Source: Boswellia sacra
Taxonomy: Eukaryota > Streptophyta > Magnoliopsida > Sapindales > Burseraceae
Direction: 5' to 3'
Assembly (NCBI GenBank): GCA_013180625.2
Contig: SNVD02004371.1
Span: forward strand, 1 to 64,000
DNA: 64,000 nucleotides
Shown: in pieces, positions 1 to 12,064 of the stretch
How positions within the stretch are numbered: the first letter of the stretch is position 1
How the letters are laid out: each line of letters opens with the position of its first letter
Notes under the pieces: generated by a model
What the model was told of the DNA's origin: nothing
The model's database searches: none
The model's input: only the letters and a program-made list of their open reading frames with translations
Program-made: the position numbers and the translations under genes

Positions 1-1359
1 CGTCCACGGGCTCCTAGCTCCACAAGCTAAGCTTTCCACTAAGTTGTAAGAATCTTTACAACTTACTTGATGAACAACCTCACCAAGACTTTTTCTTCCA
101 ACCCTTGATAACACCACACCAAGAGTTCTTCTTGATGAGCAACCTCACCAAGGCAACTTTCTTCAACCCTTGATAACACCACACCAAGAGTTCTTCTTGA
201 TGAACAACCTCACCAAGGCAACTTCCTTCAACCCTTGATAACGCCACACCAAGAGTTCTTCTTGATGAACAACCCCACCAAGGCAACTTTCTTCAACTCT
301 TGATAATATCACACCAAGAGTTCACTTCAAGGATAACTTTTATCTTTTACAAGAAGATCCCACTCTCACCACAATACAAGAACAAGGAAAATTTTTACAA
401 TAAAAGTACAACTCTCTTCAAAGAGTAGATAAAGAATATAAAAGCTCTCTAGACTTGATATTTCTCTTGTTTTATGCTTGATAGATTCTTCTCTTCTTGT
501 TCTTTCTCTTGCTGAATGCATGGGAGAAGAGCTCCTTTTATAGGCAAATGGGATGAACTTAATCAAGTGAAGACACCAACTCCAAATTTTCTGCCCATCA
601 TAAAAACCGAAATCTTGTCTGCCATTTTTATCAATGTTCGGTTTGAAATTTGAAAATCTGCAAAATATAAAATCTGGAGAATTGAATAAGCTTTCAAACA
701 CATCAAGAACCAAGTCATTTGGATATCTCTAGCTCAAGATATGGCCAAAACACCATTTGGTGCTCATGTGACTTGATTTTTCTTTCATGTGTCAGTCCAT
801 CGACTTGCATGTGTATTATGTCAGCCTTCTGTTTGAAATTTGAATTTCTTCAAAGAATATCAAATCTGCTCCATTGAATCATCTTTCTAATTCCATAAGA
901 ATCAAGTCATTTGGATATTTCTAACTCAAGATATGGACAAAAGAGTATTTGGTACTCATGTCAGCTACTTCCATTTGTCTTTCAACTTGCATGATGATTT
1001 GGACAACCTTACACTTAAAATTTGAATTTCTTTAAAACATATGAAATGTTATAAATTGAGTAAGCTTTCCAAAGGCTTAAGAATCATGTTATTTGGACAT
1101 TTGTAGAGAAATATATGACCAATTGATTGAACATTGCTCATGTGTCACATTCCTTGAATCAAACCTTGTTCTTAAACTTTGGTGCCTTTAACATGTGGTC
1201 TTCTCCTTAGCTTCAACACTTCATTTTAATAAGCCTCTTTTTGATTTTACAATTATTTCAATGATCTTACTCTTGCACATAAATAAACATGTTAGTAAAT
1301 CACAATGAATCAATGTGTATTATTATCATCAAAATTATCATGTAGCCTTGGGGCTAACA
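1..1359 (-). mobile_element. Partial LTR, copia family B (left end outside window)
   Basis: This stretch matches, from its first base, the LTRs at 16671-18523 and 21909-23750 in order: the CGTCCACGGG(C/A)TCC block, the 65-bp repeats, and the distal part ending GGGCTAACA at 1359. The end is the same TG...CA terminus as in the full element. No polypurine tract follows at 1360, and the sequence beyond is an unrelated + strand copia pol. So this is a solo LTR, or the terminal LTR of an element lying to the left. The start (about 270 bases of the family LTR) is cut off by the window edge, so a target duplication (AGTGC at 1360-1364?) cannot be tested. Confidence 0.85.
80..333. repeat. 65-bp tandem repeats inside LTR B
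   Basis: CTTGATAACACC recurs with starts at 104, 169, 234 and 299, a fixed 65-base spacing. Each unit carries the words CCAAGAGTTCTTCTTGATG and CAACCTCACCAAGGCAAC. The repeats keep a frame open on the opposite strand, but the translation is only the repeat itself and is not a gene. Confidence 0.9.
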
Positions 1360-4256
1360 AGTGCTTGAATTAGTGCCTTCGAATTTGAGTGGTCTTATAA
1401 AAACAATGTAAAATAGAGGTAAATAGTATTTTGTATCATTTATTGATGATTTTAGCTAGAAAACTTAGGGTTTTTTTTTTTTTGCAAGAAAAGTAAGAAG
1501 TTTTTGTAGATTTCCTAAGGTTTAAAGCACTAGTTGAAAAAGAATCAAAGAATCCAATTAAAATTTTGCACATTGATAATGGTGGACAGTACAACTCACA
1601 AGAATTTGAAAATTTTTTGTGACAAGCATGGAATCAAAAGGTAGTTGACAATAGATTACAAGCCCAACAAAATGGGATTTGTGAAGAAAAAAAAACACAA
1701 TTCTTAATATGATGTGAAGTCTTCTAAAAAAAAAAAGAAACCTTCTCAAGAGTTTCTAGTCTAAAACAATTAATTAGAGTGTGTATATTTTGAATAGAAG
1801 TTTCACATTAGATGTTTGAAATATACCTCTTGAAGAAGCATGGAGTTTGCATAAACCAGTTGTCAACCATTTTCAGGTGTTTGAGAGTATATTATATGCC
1901 CATGTTCCAAATGAAAAAAGAAAAAAAAAAACTCATATGACAAAGGTGAAAAATGTTTTTTTCATGGTGTTAGTGATTAGTTAAAAAAAAAAAACTCATA
2001 TCACAAAGGTGAAAAATGTGTTTTTCATGGTGTTGGCGATTAGTCAAAGAGTTATAAATTATAAAATCCTATAAAAAAAGAAAATTGTCATCAATCATGA
2101 TGTCATTTTTCAATGAAGAAAAAACATGGTTGCGGAGTAATGGTACAGATGGATAGAAAATTCTAGCAAATTTTAAAGGTAAAAATGAAGAGGAAATGTA
2201 GCAACAACAAGCTCCCTCAGTTTCAATTCCAAAAAATTCTCAAGATGGAAGTCCCAACAATTTCTAAAACTTCAATGGCAACAAAAGCATAATAAAGAGG
2301 TTAACACTTCATCAAATTCATATCCTCAATGACTTAGAAGAAGGCTTGCATGAATGTTAGGTTATGAGGTAACAGGAATTGATAATGATGACCCGCTTAT
2401 TCATTTTGCGCTATTTTCAAATTGTGATCCTACAATGTTGGAAGTAGTTATGACAGAAGAAAAATGGTAAAAGGTTATGAATGAATATTGCAACCATTAA
2501 AAGGAATAATACTTAGGAAATTATATATCTTCTAAAGGGGAAAAAGACAGTTTTAAGTGGGTTTACAAATACAAAGTTAAAAGAAAATAATGAAGTTGAC
2601 AAATATAAGGCACGCTTGGTGACTAAGGCTACTAGGAAGAGTTTGGTGTAAATTATAAAGAAGAGTTTGCTCCTGTTACAAGACATGATACAATCAGATT
2701 GATGATTACGTTACATCTTAAAACACTTGGCCCATTTTCCAATTAGACTAGAAATTAGTGTTTTCAAATGAAGACTTACAAGAAGAGGTATTTATTGATC
2801 AACATCCTGGTTATGTGAAATTAGCAATTAGCAGAAAGTTTATAAATTGAAAAATCATCTATAAAGACTAAACTAAGCACCTCGAGCTTGCTATAGTTGT
2901 ATAAATGCTTATTTCTTAAAACAAAGGGTCCCAAAATACCCGTATGCTCATACCTTTTACATAAAAATTGGAGATGGAGGAAAAATGCTTATTGTATGTT
3001 TATATGTAAATTATCTAATTTATACTAGAAGTGAGAGGACCATATTTCAAACTATAAGAAATCTATAAGGCTTGAGTTTAATATGTCTGATCTTGAAATG
3101 ATGTCACTTTCTTAGCATAGAAATTATACAATAGGCTATTGGAATTTTTATATCTCAAAAAAAAAAATTATGTGCAAACAAGTTTTAGATGAAGAATTAC
3201 AACTTTGTCACTACTCCAATTGAACCAAGATTGAAGCTTGTAAAGAATCCTACAAGAAAAAGAGTTGTTAATACTCCAAATTGTTGGGAGGTAGATGTTT
3301 TTCACAATAGCTTGGCCTGATATGATATATGCAGTAAGTCTTATTAGCAAGTACATAGAAAGTCCAAAAAGCGATTTATTTTCTAGTTGCGAAGAGAATT
3401 CTACGGTACTTGCTTAGTACTATTGATTTTGGGCTTTTCTATAAAAAGAATGAAAAAATAGATTTGTTTGGATTTATAAATAGAGATTATGTTACATCCC
3501 ACATTGCTTGCAAATGATATATGAAAAGAGCTTAGATATCCTATGAGCTCCTTAGGTTATTGGAGGCCTTTTGGATTGCAAAGCCTAAAAGATAAAATTG
3601 TGATGGACTGTGTCCAAAGTGGACAATATCTTATAATGGGCCACGGTGTTGTGTTATGTGCACGCATGAGGGCCACCTCTTGAAACTGTGTGAGGGCTAC
3701 CCCTCGAAGGTTTATAAGGACCACAAAGTGTCACATCCAGGATGAGATGTTACAGATTATGCTAGAGATTTAGATGATAGAAAAAACACATTTGGATATA
3801 TCTTTTTGATGAGTTTGACAACTATTTCATGATCATAAAAAAAGCAGCCTATATTACTTTTTCAAAAACTGGAGTTGAGTTTGTTGCAACAGCTTCCTGT
3901 TCATGTCAAACATTTTGGCGGAAGAAAATTCTTAAGGAACTTCAATTTAATTAATTGGGTTCCACTCAAATTTTTTGTTATCACATCTTAGCAATTAAGC
4001 TTTCAAAGAATGTGGTTGTTTACGAAATGTGCAAACACATAGATGTGAGATATAACTTCTTATGTGATCTCATGAATGATTATTGTTCTTGTTTATTGTA
4101 GAGGTGAAAACCAAGTTGTTGATAATTTTACTAAACCTCTCAAATTGGCTAGTTTTCTAAAGCTAAGGAAACTACTTGGAGTCTGCACTATAATGGATCC
4201 AATTAGAGGAAGGTTTTGCGTAAATGTTAAACTAAATGTTTGCAAACATTCAATTT
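1360..4256 (+). pseudogene. Degenerate Ty1/copia pol (integrase to RNase H), + strand
   Basis: Frame-by-frame reading gives, in order: integrase core (YFVSFIDDFS near 1425, LHIDNGGQYNSQEFENF near 1568, then a worn PQQNGVVE-like block near 1665), the integrase-RT linker (TWLRSNGT near 2128), RT (KYKARLVTKA near 2605, FAPVTRHDTIRL near 2665, CLYVNYL in place of the YVDD box near 2995), and RNase H (NRDY before and ARDLDDRK after an insertion at 3490-3754). It ends with FTKPLKLASFLKLRKLLG (4124-4177), the usual copia C-terminus. There are many stops and frameshifts. gag, protease and the start of integrase are absent on the left, where LTR B abuts. A local duplication of about 68 bp (1918-2045, ACTCATAT...CATGGTGTT twice) lies in the linker. 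Old and inactive. Confidence 0.85.
3490..3754. mobile_element. Solo LTR inserted in the copia RNase H, 5-bp TSD
   Basis: A 265-bp block starts TGTTACATCCCACATTG and ends GATGAGATGTTACA, with TG...CA termini and a short inverted end repeat. It is flanked by GATTA at 3485-3489 and again at 3755-3759. Removing the block and one GATTA rejoins the host RNase H reading (NRDY + ARDLDDRK), which confirms the insertion. No coding capacity is seen. The family was not identified; a TRIM or a solo Ty3/gypsy-type LTR both fit. Confidence 0.85.
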
Positions 4257-5127
4257 AATCGAGGTAATCTTAGAATTTTATTTAATTTTACTTATCTATT
4301 TTATACACTAAGTCCTATTATTTAATAAGCTGTGAAATGGCCTCTTTATTGTTATGCTCTTTACATAGTAGTGGTCTTAGGCGCTAATTGTTTTTTAGTC
4401 TAAAGTTTGAATTGATTTTATTCTCAGATTTAAGATCTTTTCATGATTTTTTTTAACTTAAGAATTAATCTTAGACATTTTAATCTTAGTGGAAAAAGTT
4501 AAAAATTTTAACTTTTATGTAAATGTAAATGTCTGAATCATTTATTACTCCTCTAATTCTTTTAAATGCCCTTATAGAATTTATTTATAACCAATTCCTG
4601 TATAGTCTAATAGTTTAATTTTGGAACATTATTATGTACTTCTAGTTTTATATTATGATTCTTTATATATTTTTAAAATTATTTTATAGTCATTCAACTT
4701 ATTTATGTATCAAATTCTCTAAAGAAATAACTTCTTTAACCAATTATACACATTTAGATAAATTAAATTCATAATAAATTTTTTTATGTAAATATTTTTA
4801 CTTCTTAAGATAAAATCACAAGTGAAAATAATGTGTATATATGCACATGTGTGTGTGTTGTTTGTAAAAACATTAACTTTCAACTATTTGAATTCAAATA
4901 TTAAAAAAAAAAACTAACTAACATATAATTTAAATTTTTATATTCAGACTTATTCAGATTTTAATATAATTCAAACTATTCAGATTAAAAAAAAAAAAAA
5001 ACGCCCTCTCCATGTTAATAGTGGAAGTAGTAGTCACTATGTTTAGAGCTCTTTAAGTATTTAATGTATTGCTATATAAAGACTATTTTCATACTGAATA
5101 AATATTGAGTATTTTCCTCTTTTCTTA
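4257..5127. other. AT-rich stretch, possible eroded 3' LTR of the + strand copia
   Basis: No gene is seen. ATTAGAGGAAGG at 4200-4211 could be the polypurine tract of the copia upstream, with an LTR starting at TGTTAAACTAAATG about 14 bases later. TATATAAAG near 5074 and AATAAA near 5097 could be its TATA box and polyadenylation signal. No matching 5' LTR exists in the window, so LTR identity is only an inference. (TG)n and poly-A runs are present. Confidence 0.3.
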
Positions 5128-6478
5128 GGGGCCGTTCGTCCTCTTTTTTTTTTTTTTTTTTACTTAACACTCAATAAGACATTTTTATACTTAACACTTA
5201 TTAGTACTTAATTTATGTAACTTAAATGATTTGTTTGTAACATGTTTACTTTGATAAGTATTTAGTGGACTAATTTACTTTGATGTAACATGTTTACCCT
5301 TAGTATTAATATTTAATATAGTATATACCTCAAAAATTAAATACTTAACAAAATTAAATTAAGATATCAATAACAATAATAATCAATAATTAATAATAAA
5401 ATTACTTATTAATAAAAATAGGTTTCTTCTTTAATATGGTAAATATATTATGATGAATTAAATAGATATTTTAATAAATAAAAAAGCTTCCATTTATTTA
5501 TTTTCACAAAATTAAAAAATTAAAATATTTTGAACAACTGCTAGAACCAAGGAATTGTATCGTTGACCCCCACCAATTGTTACCCGTTGCAGGTTACGTC
5601 GCCTGTTCAGTAATAATGACTATTTTTAATATAAATTACTAAAAAATAAAATTTTTTAAAAAATTAAAATTGAAACTTTTCAAGTTAAATTAAAATTATA
5701 CCATTAAAAACAAATAAATTATTATTTATATTTAAAATTATAATATTAAAATAATCAACATTCATTAATTATTTAAAAAAAGGGCTATTAAGCAGCTGTC
5801 ATCATCAGCTGCCAGTAGCGGTGCACATGTGCCAGCTGAAGTTTCGACAAACCCGACTCAACCTGATTGTGCTTCGGGTTCAAACCCGACTCAACCTGAT
5901 TGTGCTTCGGGTTCTTAAGAAAAGACCATTGGTCGGGTTTTCTAAAGGAGATACCCGATGCGGAACTTGTTACCTCAGTTTAGATCAGGTTACTTACAAT
6001 TTGACAGTTTCTTTTGAACAAACTAAGAACTACCCACTTGAAGTAAAACTCATACCGAAGAAACAAAAAATAGGAAATTAGGGATGAAGGGAATTAATAA
6101 ACATACAAGAAAGTAAACTTAATAAAAATTATGCAACAAACAAGAGGTCAAGTGATAATAGCTTCTTCCTTAATGTAGCCTTCTAGTTCTGTGAAATGAC
6201 ACCTCCCTCACCACCTTGTTGCTCCACCAAACAATTCAATGAAAATATCAATGCAAATTAAACACAAATAAATGCAATACAACACAGCATACACACAAAA
6301 CTTAATCAAACATGAAAAAGAAAAGAATATGTGGCAAGAAGGAAGAAAAAGAAAAAATACAAACCTTTGAATTAGTCAACTGGGTGTAAATTGAACCTGT
6401 CAACCAGGTGTAATTTGAATCTGTGAAACCACAGAGTGTAAAGGCAAAGCTAAGAACTAAGCTAATGAAAAAAACTAA
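5128..6478. other. Non-coding stretch with a Harbinger-like left terminus
   Basis: At 5128 a GGGGCCGTTCG terminus preceded by TTA starts a block (ACTTAACACT, ACTTAACACTTATTAGTACTTAA) that resembles the inverted right end at 7800-7916. Near 5853-5910 a unit of about 35 bp (AACCCGACTCAACCTGATTG, then TGCTTCGGGTTC) occurs twice in tandem. Similar ACCCGA words reappear near 8380-8480. No recognisable gene: open frames here are short and AT-driven. Confidence 0.4.
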
Positions 6479-7916
6479 GGGCTTGTTTGTTTTTTTCACT
6501 TTTCACTTAAGTCTGAATGGAATCAGATTTAAGTGATTAAATTTTTTGTTTGTTTTTCAATTCAGCACTTTTTTTAAGAGGCATACCACTAAATTTAAAA
6601 AGTGAAAATTAGTCACTTTTTTATTTGTCTAATGTCTGAAAACATAAAAATACCCAAACTACCCCCATATATATATAAATATTGAAATACCTAAATTATT
6701 TTATTTTAATCTCCCTATCGTCACTGTCGCCTTCTTTCGAAGCTTCCCGCCATATTTCCATCTCTATCGTATCACTGCCACCCTAAACCAAACGTTGGAC
6801 GTTCAACTCCTCCTCCTTGTGAATATGATATCTATAACCACAATAAGAAGATCTCTAGACTCGGTTTCGCTGGCAACGTCAAAGAAGCCAGGAAGTTGTT
6901 TGATCAAATGTCTTTAAGAGATGCTGTTTCATATGCTTCCATGATCACTGTCTATTTGAAAAACAATGATTTGCCCAAAGCCGAAACCCTCTTTCACCAA
7001 ATCCCCCCCAAAAACATTACTATTGTCACTCAATCCGCTATGATCCATGGGTACGTCAAGGCTGGTTGATTGCATGATGCCAAGTTCTTATTTAATCATA
7101 TGTCTCAGAGGAATGTTTACTCGTGGACCACTTTGATTGCTGGATATTTTAAATAGGGACAACTTGATGAGGCTCGTAAGCTTTTCGATCAAATGCCGTT
7201 AAAAAATGTAGTCTCTTGGACAACCGTGGTTTTGGGTTATGCCCACAACGGGTTGATTGATCAGGCTCGTATTATTTTTGAGCAGATGCCTCAAAAAAAT
7301 GTTCTCGCTTGGACGCAATGATCAAGTCATACATTGACAATGCTCGAATCAATGCAACTCTTCACCTTTTCCATAACATGCCTCAGAGGAACCTTTATTC
7401 ATGGAACATTATGCTTTCAATGACAAATTGCTTGTCAATTATGTCCAGGAAATAATTAGTTGATTGTCAGTTTATAATTATTTTTTTAAATAAATTATGT
7501 CAAAAAATTATTTTTTAATATAATAATTTAAATAAATTAATAAACACATTGTTAGATTACTACAAATAACCATTTAGCCTATGATATTCACTACCGTATA
7601 TTTAATTTAATTTAAAAAATTTTATCATATATATATATATTTATTTATTTATTTATAGAGTTTAACTCAATATTAATCATATAAATTTATTTTATTAAGG
7701 TTTGTATTAATTTTATTATCTCTTACTATTTAATTTTTAAGATATATAATACACAAGTTTTACTTTTTAATGACAAGGGTAAATATGTTCATTTTAAATC
7801 ATAATATTCTCTTATCACTTTTTTTTTAAGCAGCATGAAAAAAGAAAAACAAACATATTAATTAAGTCATTAGTGTTAAGTGCTAAAAAGTGTTAAGTGA
7901 AAAAACAAACACCCCC
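6479..7916. mobile_element. Harbinger-like TIR element carrying a PPR gene fragment
   Basis: The left end GGGCTTGTTTGTTTTTTTCA and the inverted right end (reverse complement GGGGGTGTTTGTTTTTTCAC) form imperfect terminal inverted repeats. TAA lies directly outside both ends (6476-6478 and 7917-7919), the 3-bp TWA duplication expected for PIF/Harbinger elements and Tourist MITEs. No transposase is seen inside; instead there is a PPR gene fragment. Caution: the left end also pairs over about 130 bases with an inverted copy at 8960-9112, so the true right end may be there, and 7916 may then pair with the terminus at 5128. Confidence 0.6.
6795..7450 (+). pseudogene. PPR protein gene fragment (PLS type), dead
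   Basis: Pentatricopeptide repeat proteins bind organellar RNA in mitochondria or chloroplasts. Reading the + strand gives about five adjacent repeats: GNVKEARKLFDQMSLRDAVS, NDLPKAETLFHQIPPKN, LHDAKFLFNHMSQRNVYSW, GQLDEARKLFDQMPLKNVVSW, and LIDQARIIFEQMPQKNVLAW followed by NATLHLFHNMPQRNLYSW. The LFxxMPxxNVVSW pattern with 31-residue spacing is typical of the S motifs of the PLS subfamily. Stops replace residues near 7067 and 7156, and a frameshift lies near 7315. No start codon, targeting peptide or E/DYW tail is present, so this is an internal fragment. It lies between Harbinger-like inverted ends, which suggests capture by a transposon. Confidence 0.85.
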
Positions 7917-9900
7917 TAAATTAAAACCCTAGAGGTGAGGAAAACATGGAAATTAAAATTCATTGTGACTGAGGAAGACCGATGGCATGACAAAAGAGCA
8001 TGGAGATGGTAGCTAGCTAATGACCGCGATAAAAGCCTTAGAAGGTGGATCGGATTCGAGAATCAAGAAAACAATAATGGCTCGCGATAAAAGGCAATGA
8101 CATGTGACAGAATGAGATATGAGGCGATGAAATGGTGATGACCAGCGAAGGTGGACGGGAGCTGCAACACAGTGAAGTTAGAGGAGGAAATAGGAATTAG
8201 GTTTATTTGATTTGTAAATTGGGGTTTGCAAAAGAATGAATTTATATAAGGGATCTGGTATGACAACGTCCATCGTAATATTTGTTTCCACTACTAATAT
8301 AATGACACGAGGCTCAATTCAAATTTTTTAATATATATATATATATATAGGTTTTGATTGGTTTTGAGGAAAAAAATCCAATCAACAACCCGATTGCAAA
8401 AAACCCGACATTTAGATTCTGAATTCGGGCTTATTTTACAAAAAACCCCATTCTGATCCGACAAAACTCGATCAGGTCAGCTAATTTTAAACAGTCTTAA
8501 CTGCCAATGGTATGGTGCATCCAACGAGACTACTCGTGTTGTCGTGATCATTGTTAGCTGGCTATCCTAGATTCATTGACTTTATCGATAATCAATCGGT
8601 AGATTAATGGGATTAGACGATTGAAATTTTGATACCGAAATTTTAGAGGTTCGATCATGTCAATCTACTGGTTGATCGTTGATGAAGTCAATCAATCATG
8701 GACGCCTAGCTGACAATGATCACGACAATATGGGCAATGTCACCGGATGTGCCAGCCCATGAACGACCAGTGACGACAACTGCAAACTCTTTCAATTGAC
8801 TTCGATGTCTAATTTTGCAAATAAATAAAATTTAATTTAATTAAAAATATAAATCTAAAATTATTTAAATAAAGTTTATATAATTTTTAGATGTTATATT
8901 AATTCGTATAATAAGAAATAAATGGTTATTTTGATAATAAAACACAATTTAGACATTTGAAAGAAAAAAAAAGTGATAAATTTTTACTTTTTTAGTTACA
9001 TGGAATACCACCTTTTTTAAGTGCTAAATTAAAAACAAACACAAATTTCAAATGCTTAAATCTGAATCCATTAAGATTTATGTGAAAAGTACAAAAAATA
9101 AATTGGACTTTAGTCTACTTGCTTTTAAATCAGTTTCATATTAGAGAGTTTTTAACAAAAACAGGTGCATGCTTCCTAGAGTCTGAATAGTTGTTAGAAA
9201 GAACGACCGACAATGAAGTACCCTTGTTTACCTCTGGGAATACCCTTGAAAATTATATGGATTTATCATTTATAGATTATTTTACTGAGACTTCTAGATA
9301 TGGAGCTAGTAAATGCTAATGAAATTGTAAAAATAAAATATTCTAGGAATTTCCTTTTGAATCATTAATTGTCTAGTCCACCCTCTCTTTGTTTGAAGCA
9401 TTTAATTATCATATTTTTCAAGCGAGTGTTTATTTTTTTTATTTTTTTTATTAAGAGTTATCTTAACAATATAGTTGTAAATACAAAGAGAATGTTTATC
9501 AGCTGATTAAAGATCCATCATCCACTTCATCCATATTCTCTAAATTCTTGATTGAAAGTTTACTAGCATGAATGGGGCCTTCTTTAGAATTGCTTATATA
9601 TAATATAATTAATATTTTTCATTTATTTTATATGTTTTATGATAATTATTATCATATATTGCAAGTTTTATTTCAAAATTGACAGACTAAAATTCTTAGT
9701 ACTTGATTTTTATAATTTTCGAGATTAAACTAATACAACATTTTAAACATTAAAATACTCTCTAAGTCAACTTAAAACGAAAGCTGTACGATCAGATGAT
9801 CACTTGATCCGATGGTCAATAACGTCCCTGTCTAAGAAAAACTTTTCACGAGGCTTGCATTTCTAAACTATATGCAAAACAGAAAGCTGTACAATAACCT
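7917..9900. other. Non-coding AT-rich stretch with inverted MITE-like end
   Basis: 8960-9112 is an inverted copy of 6479-6630 (shared words include TCAGATTTAAG, TGTTTGTTTTT, AGCACTT and the AAAAAGT...CACTTTTTT region). 7930-8270 is G/A-rich, with no frame showing family motifs. (TA)n at 8332-8350. 8530-8790 holds an imperfect palindrome (GGCTATCCTAGATTCATTGACTT against AAGTCAATCAATCATGGACGCC). No gene recognised between 9113 and 9900. Confidence 0.5.
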
Positions 9901-11786
9901 TTTTAACTGAACATCCAAAACCGCTTGTAAAGGACTTCTCTCTCACTCTCTCTTTCAAAATTTCCAAACTGTTTATTCAAAGTTTCCCTTTCCAGTTTGG
10001 TTTCTTTAATTGAGGGATTACTTTAATTTTCTTCATAACAATTTCTTTTTTGTTTTGTTTTGTTTTCTTTCATCCAAAATTTTCTCTGGGAGCCAAACAG
10101 AGTCTTTGTACGTACAATTAGCTGTTGAAGAACCCTTGTGCATTGGAAGTATGTTTTAATTTGTTAAATATGCGTATAATAATAAATTTCTAGGGAAATT
10201 TTAATCAGATTAAGATATTGTTTGATAACATTGAAGGTGATAAAATGTAAATGCGTAGCTGGTTGAAGTTTAAAGAACCATGTCCTCTCTGTGTGTGGTA
10301 CCTGCACTTTGTTTCTTCAAACTTTTAGGGAAAGCGTAAAAAATGGTTTCAAATGGCTTAACAAATTGGGAAAAAAAAAATTTTTTTTAAATTTTTTGGA
10401 GGCATTATGTCCCTTTTTTGTGTTCAATAATACACAATCTATTTTCTGATAGTTTTGTTTGTTAAACTTATCACTGCATAACTGACTAAAATAGAGGTTT
10501 CGATGGTTAGAATTTTTTTTTTTTTTTTGAAGAAGAAGAAGAAGAAGAAGGAAAAAGAAGGACAAAATACCATAAAATCTGAGAGTCCGTTTGGGAGGCA
10601 GGAGGGAGCAACAGGTAGAGAAATCTAAATTGTTTCCTTAGAATTTATGTAGTTAATTAATTGGTCGCGTGCTGGGTATCGATGAGCCTTGAAGCACCCA
10701 GGTATACTTGGAGTAGATGATTATTACTGACCATAGCAACAATTTTCGAGGACTAAAAATATCACCGGCCTCGATAGAATAGCTAGTTAAATCCTATTCT
10801 GCTCATAATAATTCTTGGTGATCACCATTAATTTCACTTAAACAAATTGAGTTCATACTGTCTTAATAAAATTTGTGGACAAGACCTCGACCTTTTAATT
10901 TGACTAACTCTAAGAATGTTCAATCATTAACTTCGCCAAACAATTATCAAGAGTCTTGGTTTTACATTCCTTTGCCATAACCTTAATTTTTTTCCCCAAA
11001 AAGATGATAGAACAAAAGAAAATAGACTTACGGCTTTATGTATAAATCAGAAGATCTGATCAGTATTTCCTGTACTCTTCTTCATTCCTTGATTAATTGG
11101 TTGATTCATTGCGGGAAACTGTACTTTTAGCACAGAAACGGAAAAGGGCTTATTGCACCCATCAATATTAATGAAGATAGGGGGGCCATCTTCCCTGGAC
11201 TATTTTCACAAACCTCAGGTATCAACTCCAGGGAAACATTATCGTCCGCACTCTGCAGGGGAGTTTGCTCCAAATTCAAATCGATAGGTGAGTTTGAACA
11301 GCTTGCTTCCAGCATCTCAAGGCAGAGCTGCAGCTTCTGTAACACCTGTGTTAGCTCTTGTTGGGGCTCCGGCAGAAAAGGGCAGTAAGTTCTTTTCCGA
11401 GTTAGCAATGAGATTGCCATTAGGATCGCAAATGCTCCACTTCAGAGAATGAAACTCTTGATGCAATGCCAGAATGAACTTATCAAAACAGGTCGTTTGT
11501 CTCATCCATATAAATGAATTAGTGATTGCTTTGCTAGGACAGTCAGAAATGAAGGTATCATATCATTGTCGAGAGGCAACACTGTTGTCATCGCTACATA
11601 CTTATCTTATGAAGTACCATTTTCGTGATTCTTTAATCAAATTTTTTTCTTTGTAGTTTGTTTAATTTGTTCATCTTATTAAATCCTGACCCAACTATTC
11701 AAATGTAAAAACAGGCCCTGGAGAATACAGTAATGCCAGCTACAACGAATTATTTGAGGAGTTTATTGAATTATAAGAATGACAAA
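9900..11786 (+). pseudogene. ADP/ATP-carrier-like gene, 5' part (split by transposon nest)
   Basis: ADP/ATP carriers are six-helix inner mitochondrial membrane proteins of three repeated modules, each with a Px[D/E]xx[R/K] signature. Here the first module is readable: VSNEIAIRIANAPLQRMKLL (from about 11400), QNELIKTGRLSHPYK, then ISDCFARTVRNEGIISL and RGNT, with stops after YK and in place of the Trp before RGNT. FRDSLIKFF follows to about 11653. A second piece, ALENTVMPATTNYL to NYKNDK, ends at 11786 after an AG splice acceptor near 11714. There the copia nest begins, and the gene resumes at 40308. Upstream, 9900-10150 looks like a 5' leader ending at a GTATG donor, and 10150-11100 like an intron; both are echoed at 41400-42200. 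No clear start codon was found. The carrier family is certain; the exact subfamily is not. Confidence 0.75.
10525..10563. repeat. Poly-T and (GAA)n microsatellite
   Basis: A T run of about 18 bases is followed by GAAGAAGAAGAAGAAGAAG and GAAAAAGAAGG, inside the presumed first intron of the carrier-like gene. Confidence 0.9.
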
Positions 11787-12051
11787 TGTCAAAGATGTGA
11801 AGAGGAGTGTTGCGTATGTTAAGCTTGTGAGCTCCTTGCTGAGTGTTAGTCAAGCATCATTGAATATTAGCTAAGCATTATTCTGTGTAGCTGACAGCCT
11901 AGAAGTAGGTGGTTACTTTTCAGCTAAGCAAGCTGAGTTAGAATATATATATATATATATATACATATAGTTACTAATTGTAAATAAAGATAACTCTCTA
12001 ATAAAACAGATTTTTCTAGAAACATTCTTTTCTGAGTTCTTGATTTATGCA
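11787..12051 (+). mobile_element. Copia A LTR in inverted (+) orientation, with PBS
   Basis: TGTCAAAGATGTGAAGAGGA at 11787 to TTCTTGATTTATGCA at 12051 matches, in reverse orientation, the LTR at 36964-37245. Shared words include GAGTGTTAGTCAA, CATCATTGAATATTAGCTAA, GTAGGTGGTTACTTT and TTTCTAGAAACATTCTTTTC. A (TA)n tract (11944-11966) replaces the (TG)n of the other copy. ACTTGGTATCTGAGC follows at once (12052-12066), a Met-tRNA-type primer binding site with one change. About ten bases further on, the sequence switches to minus-strand pol, so the LTR faces the wrong way for the coding region it touches. Confidence 0.85.
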
Positions 12052-12064
12052 ACTTGGTATCTGA

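Noticed and set aside
80..286. 68-codon minus-strand open frame
   Set aside because: It translates the 65-bp LTR repeats; the same frame appears wherever the repeat occurs.
5860..8480. ACCCGA-rich words at 5860-5950 and 8380-8480 as two ends of one hAT element
   Set aside because: Shared words only; matching inverted termini and an 8-bp duplication were not found.
8520..8790. Inverted words around 8560-8720 as a separate MITE
   Set aside because: They form an imperfect palindrome, but I could not find termini with a target duplication.
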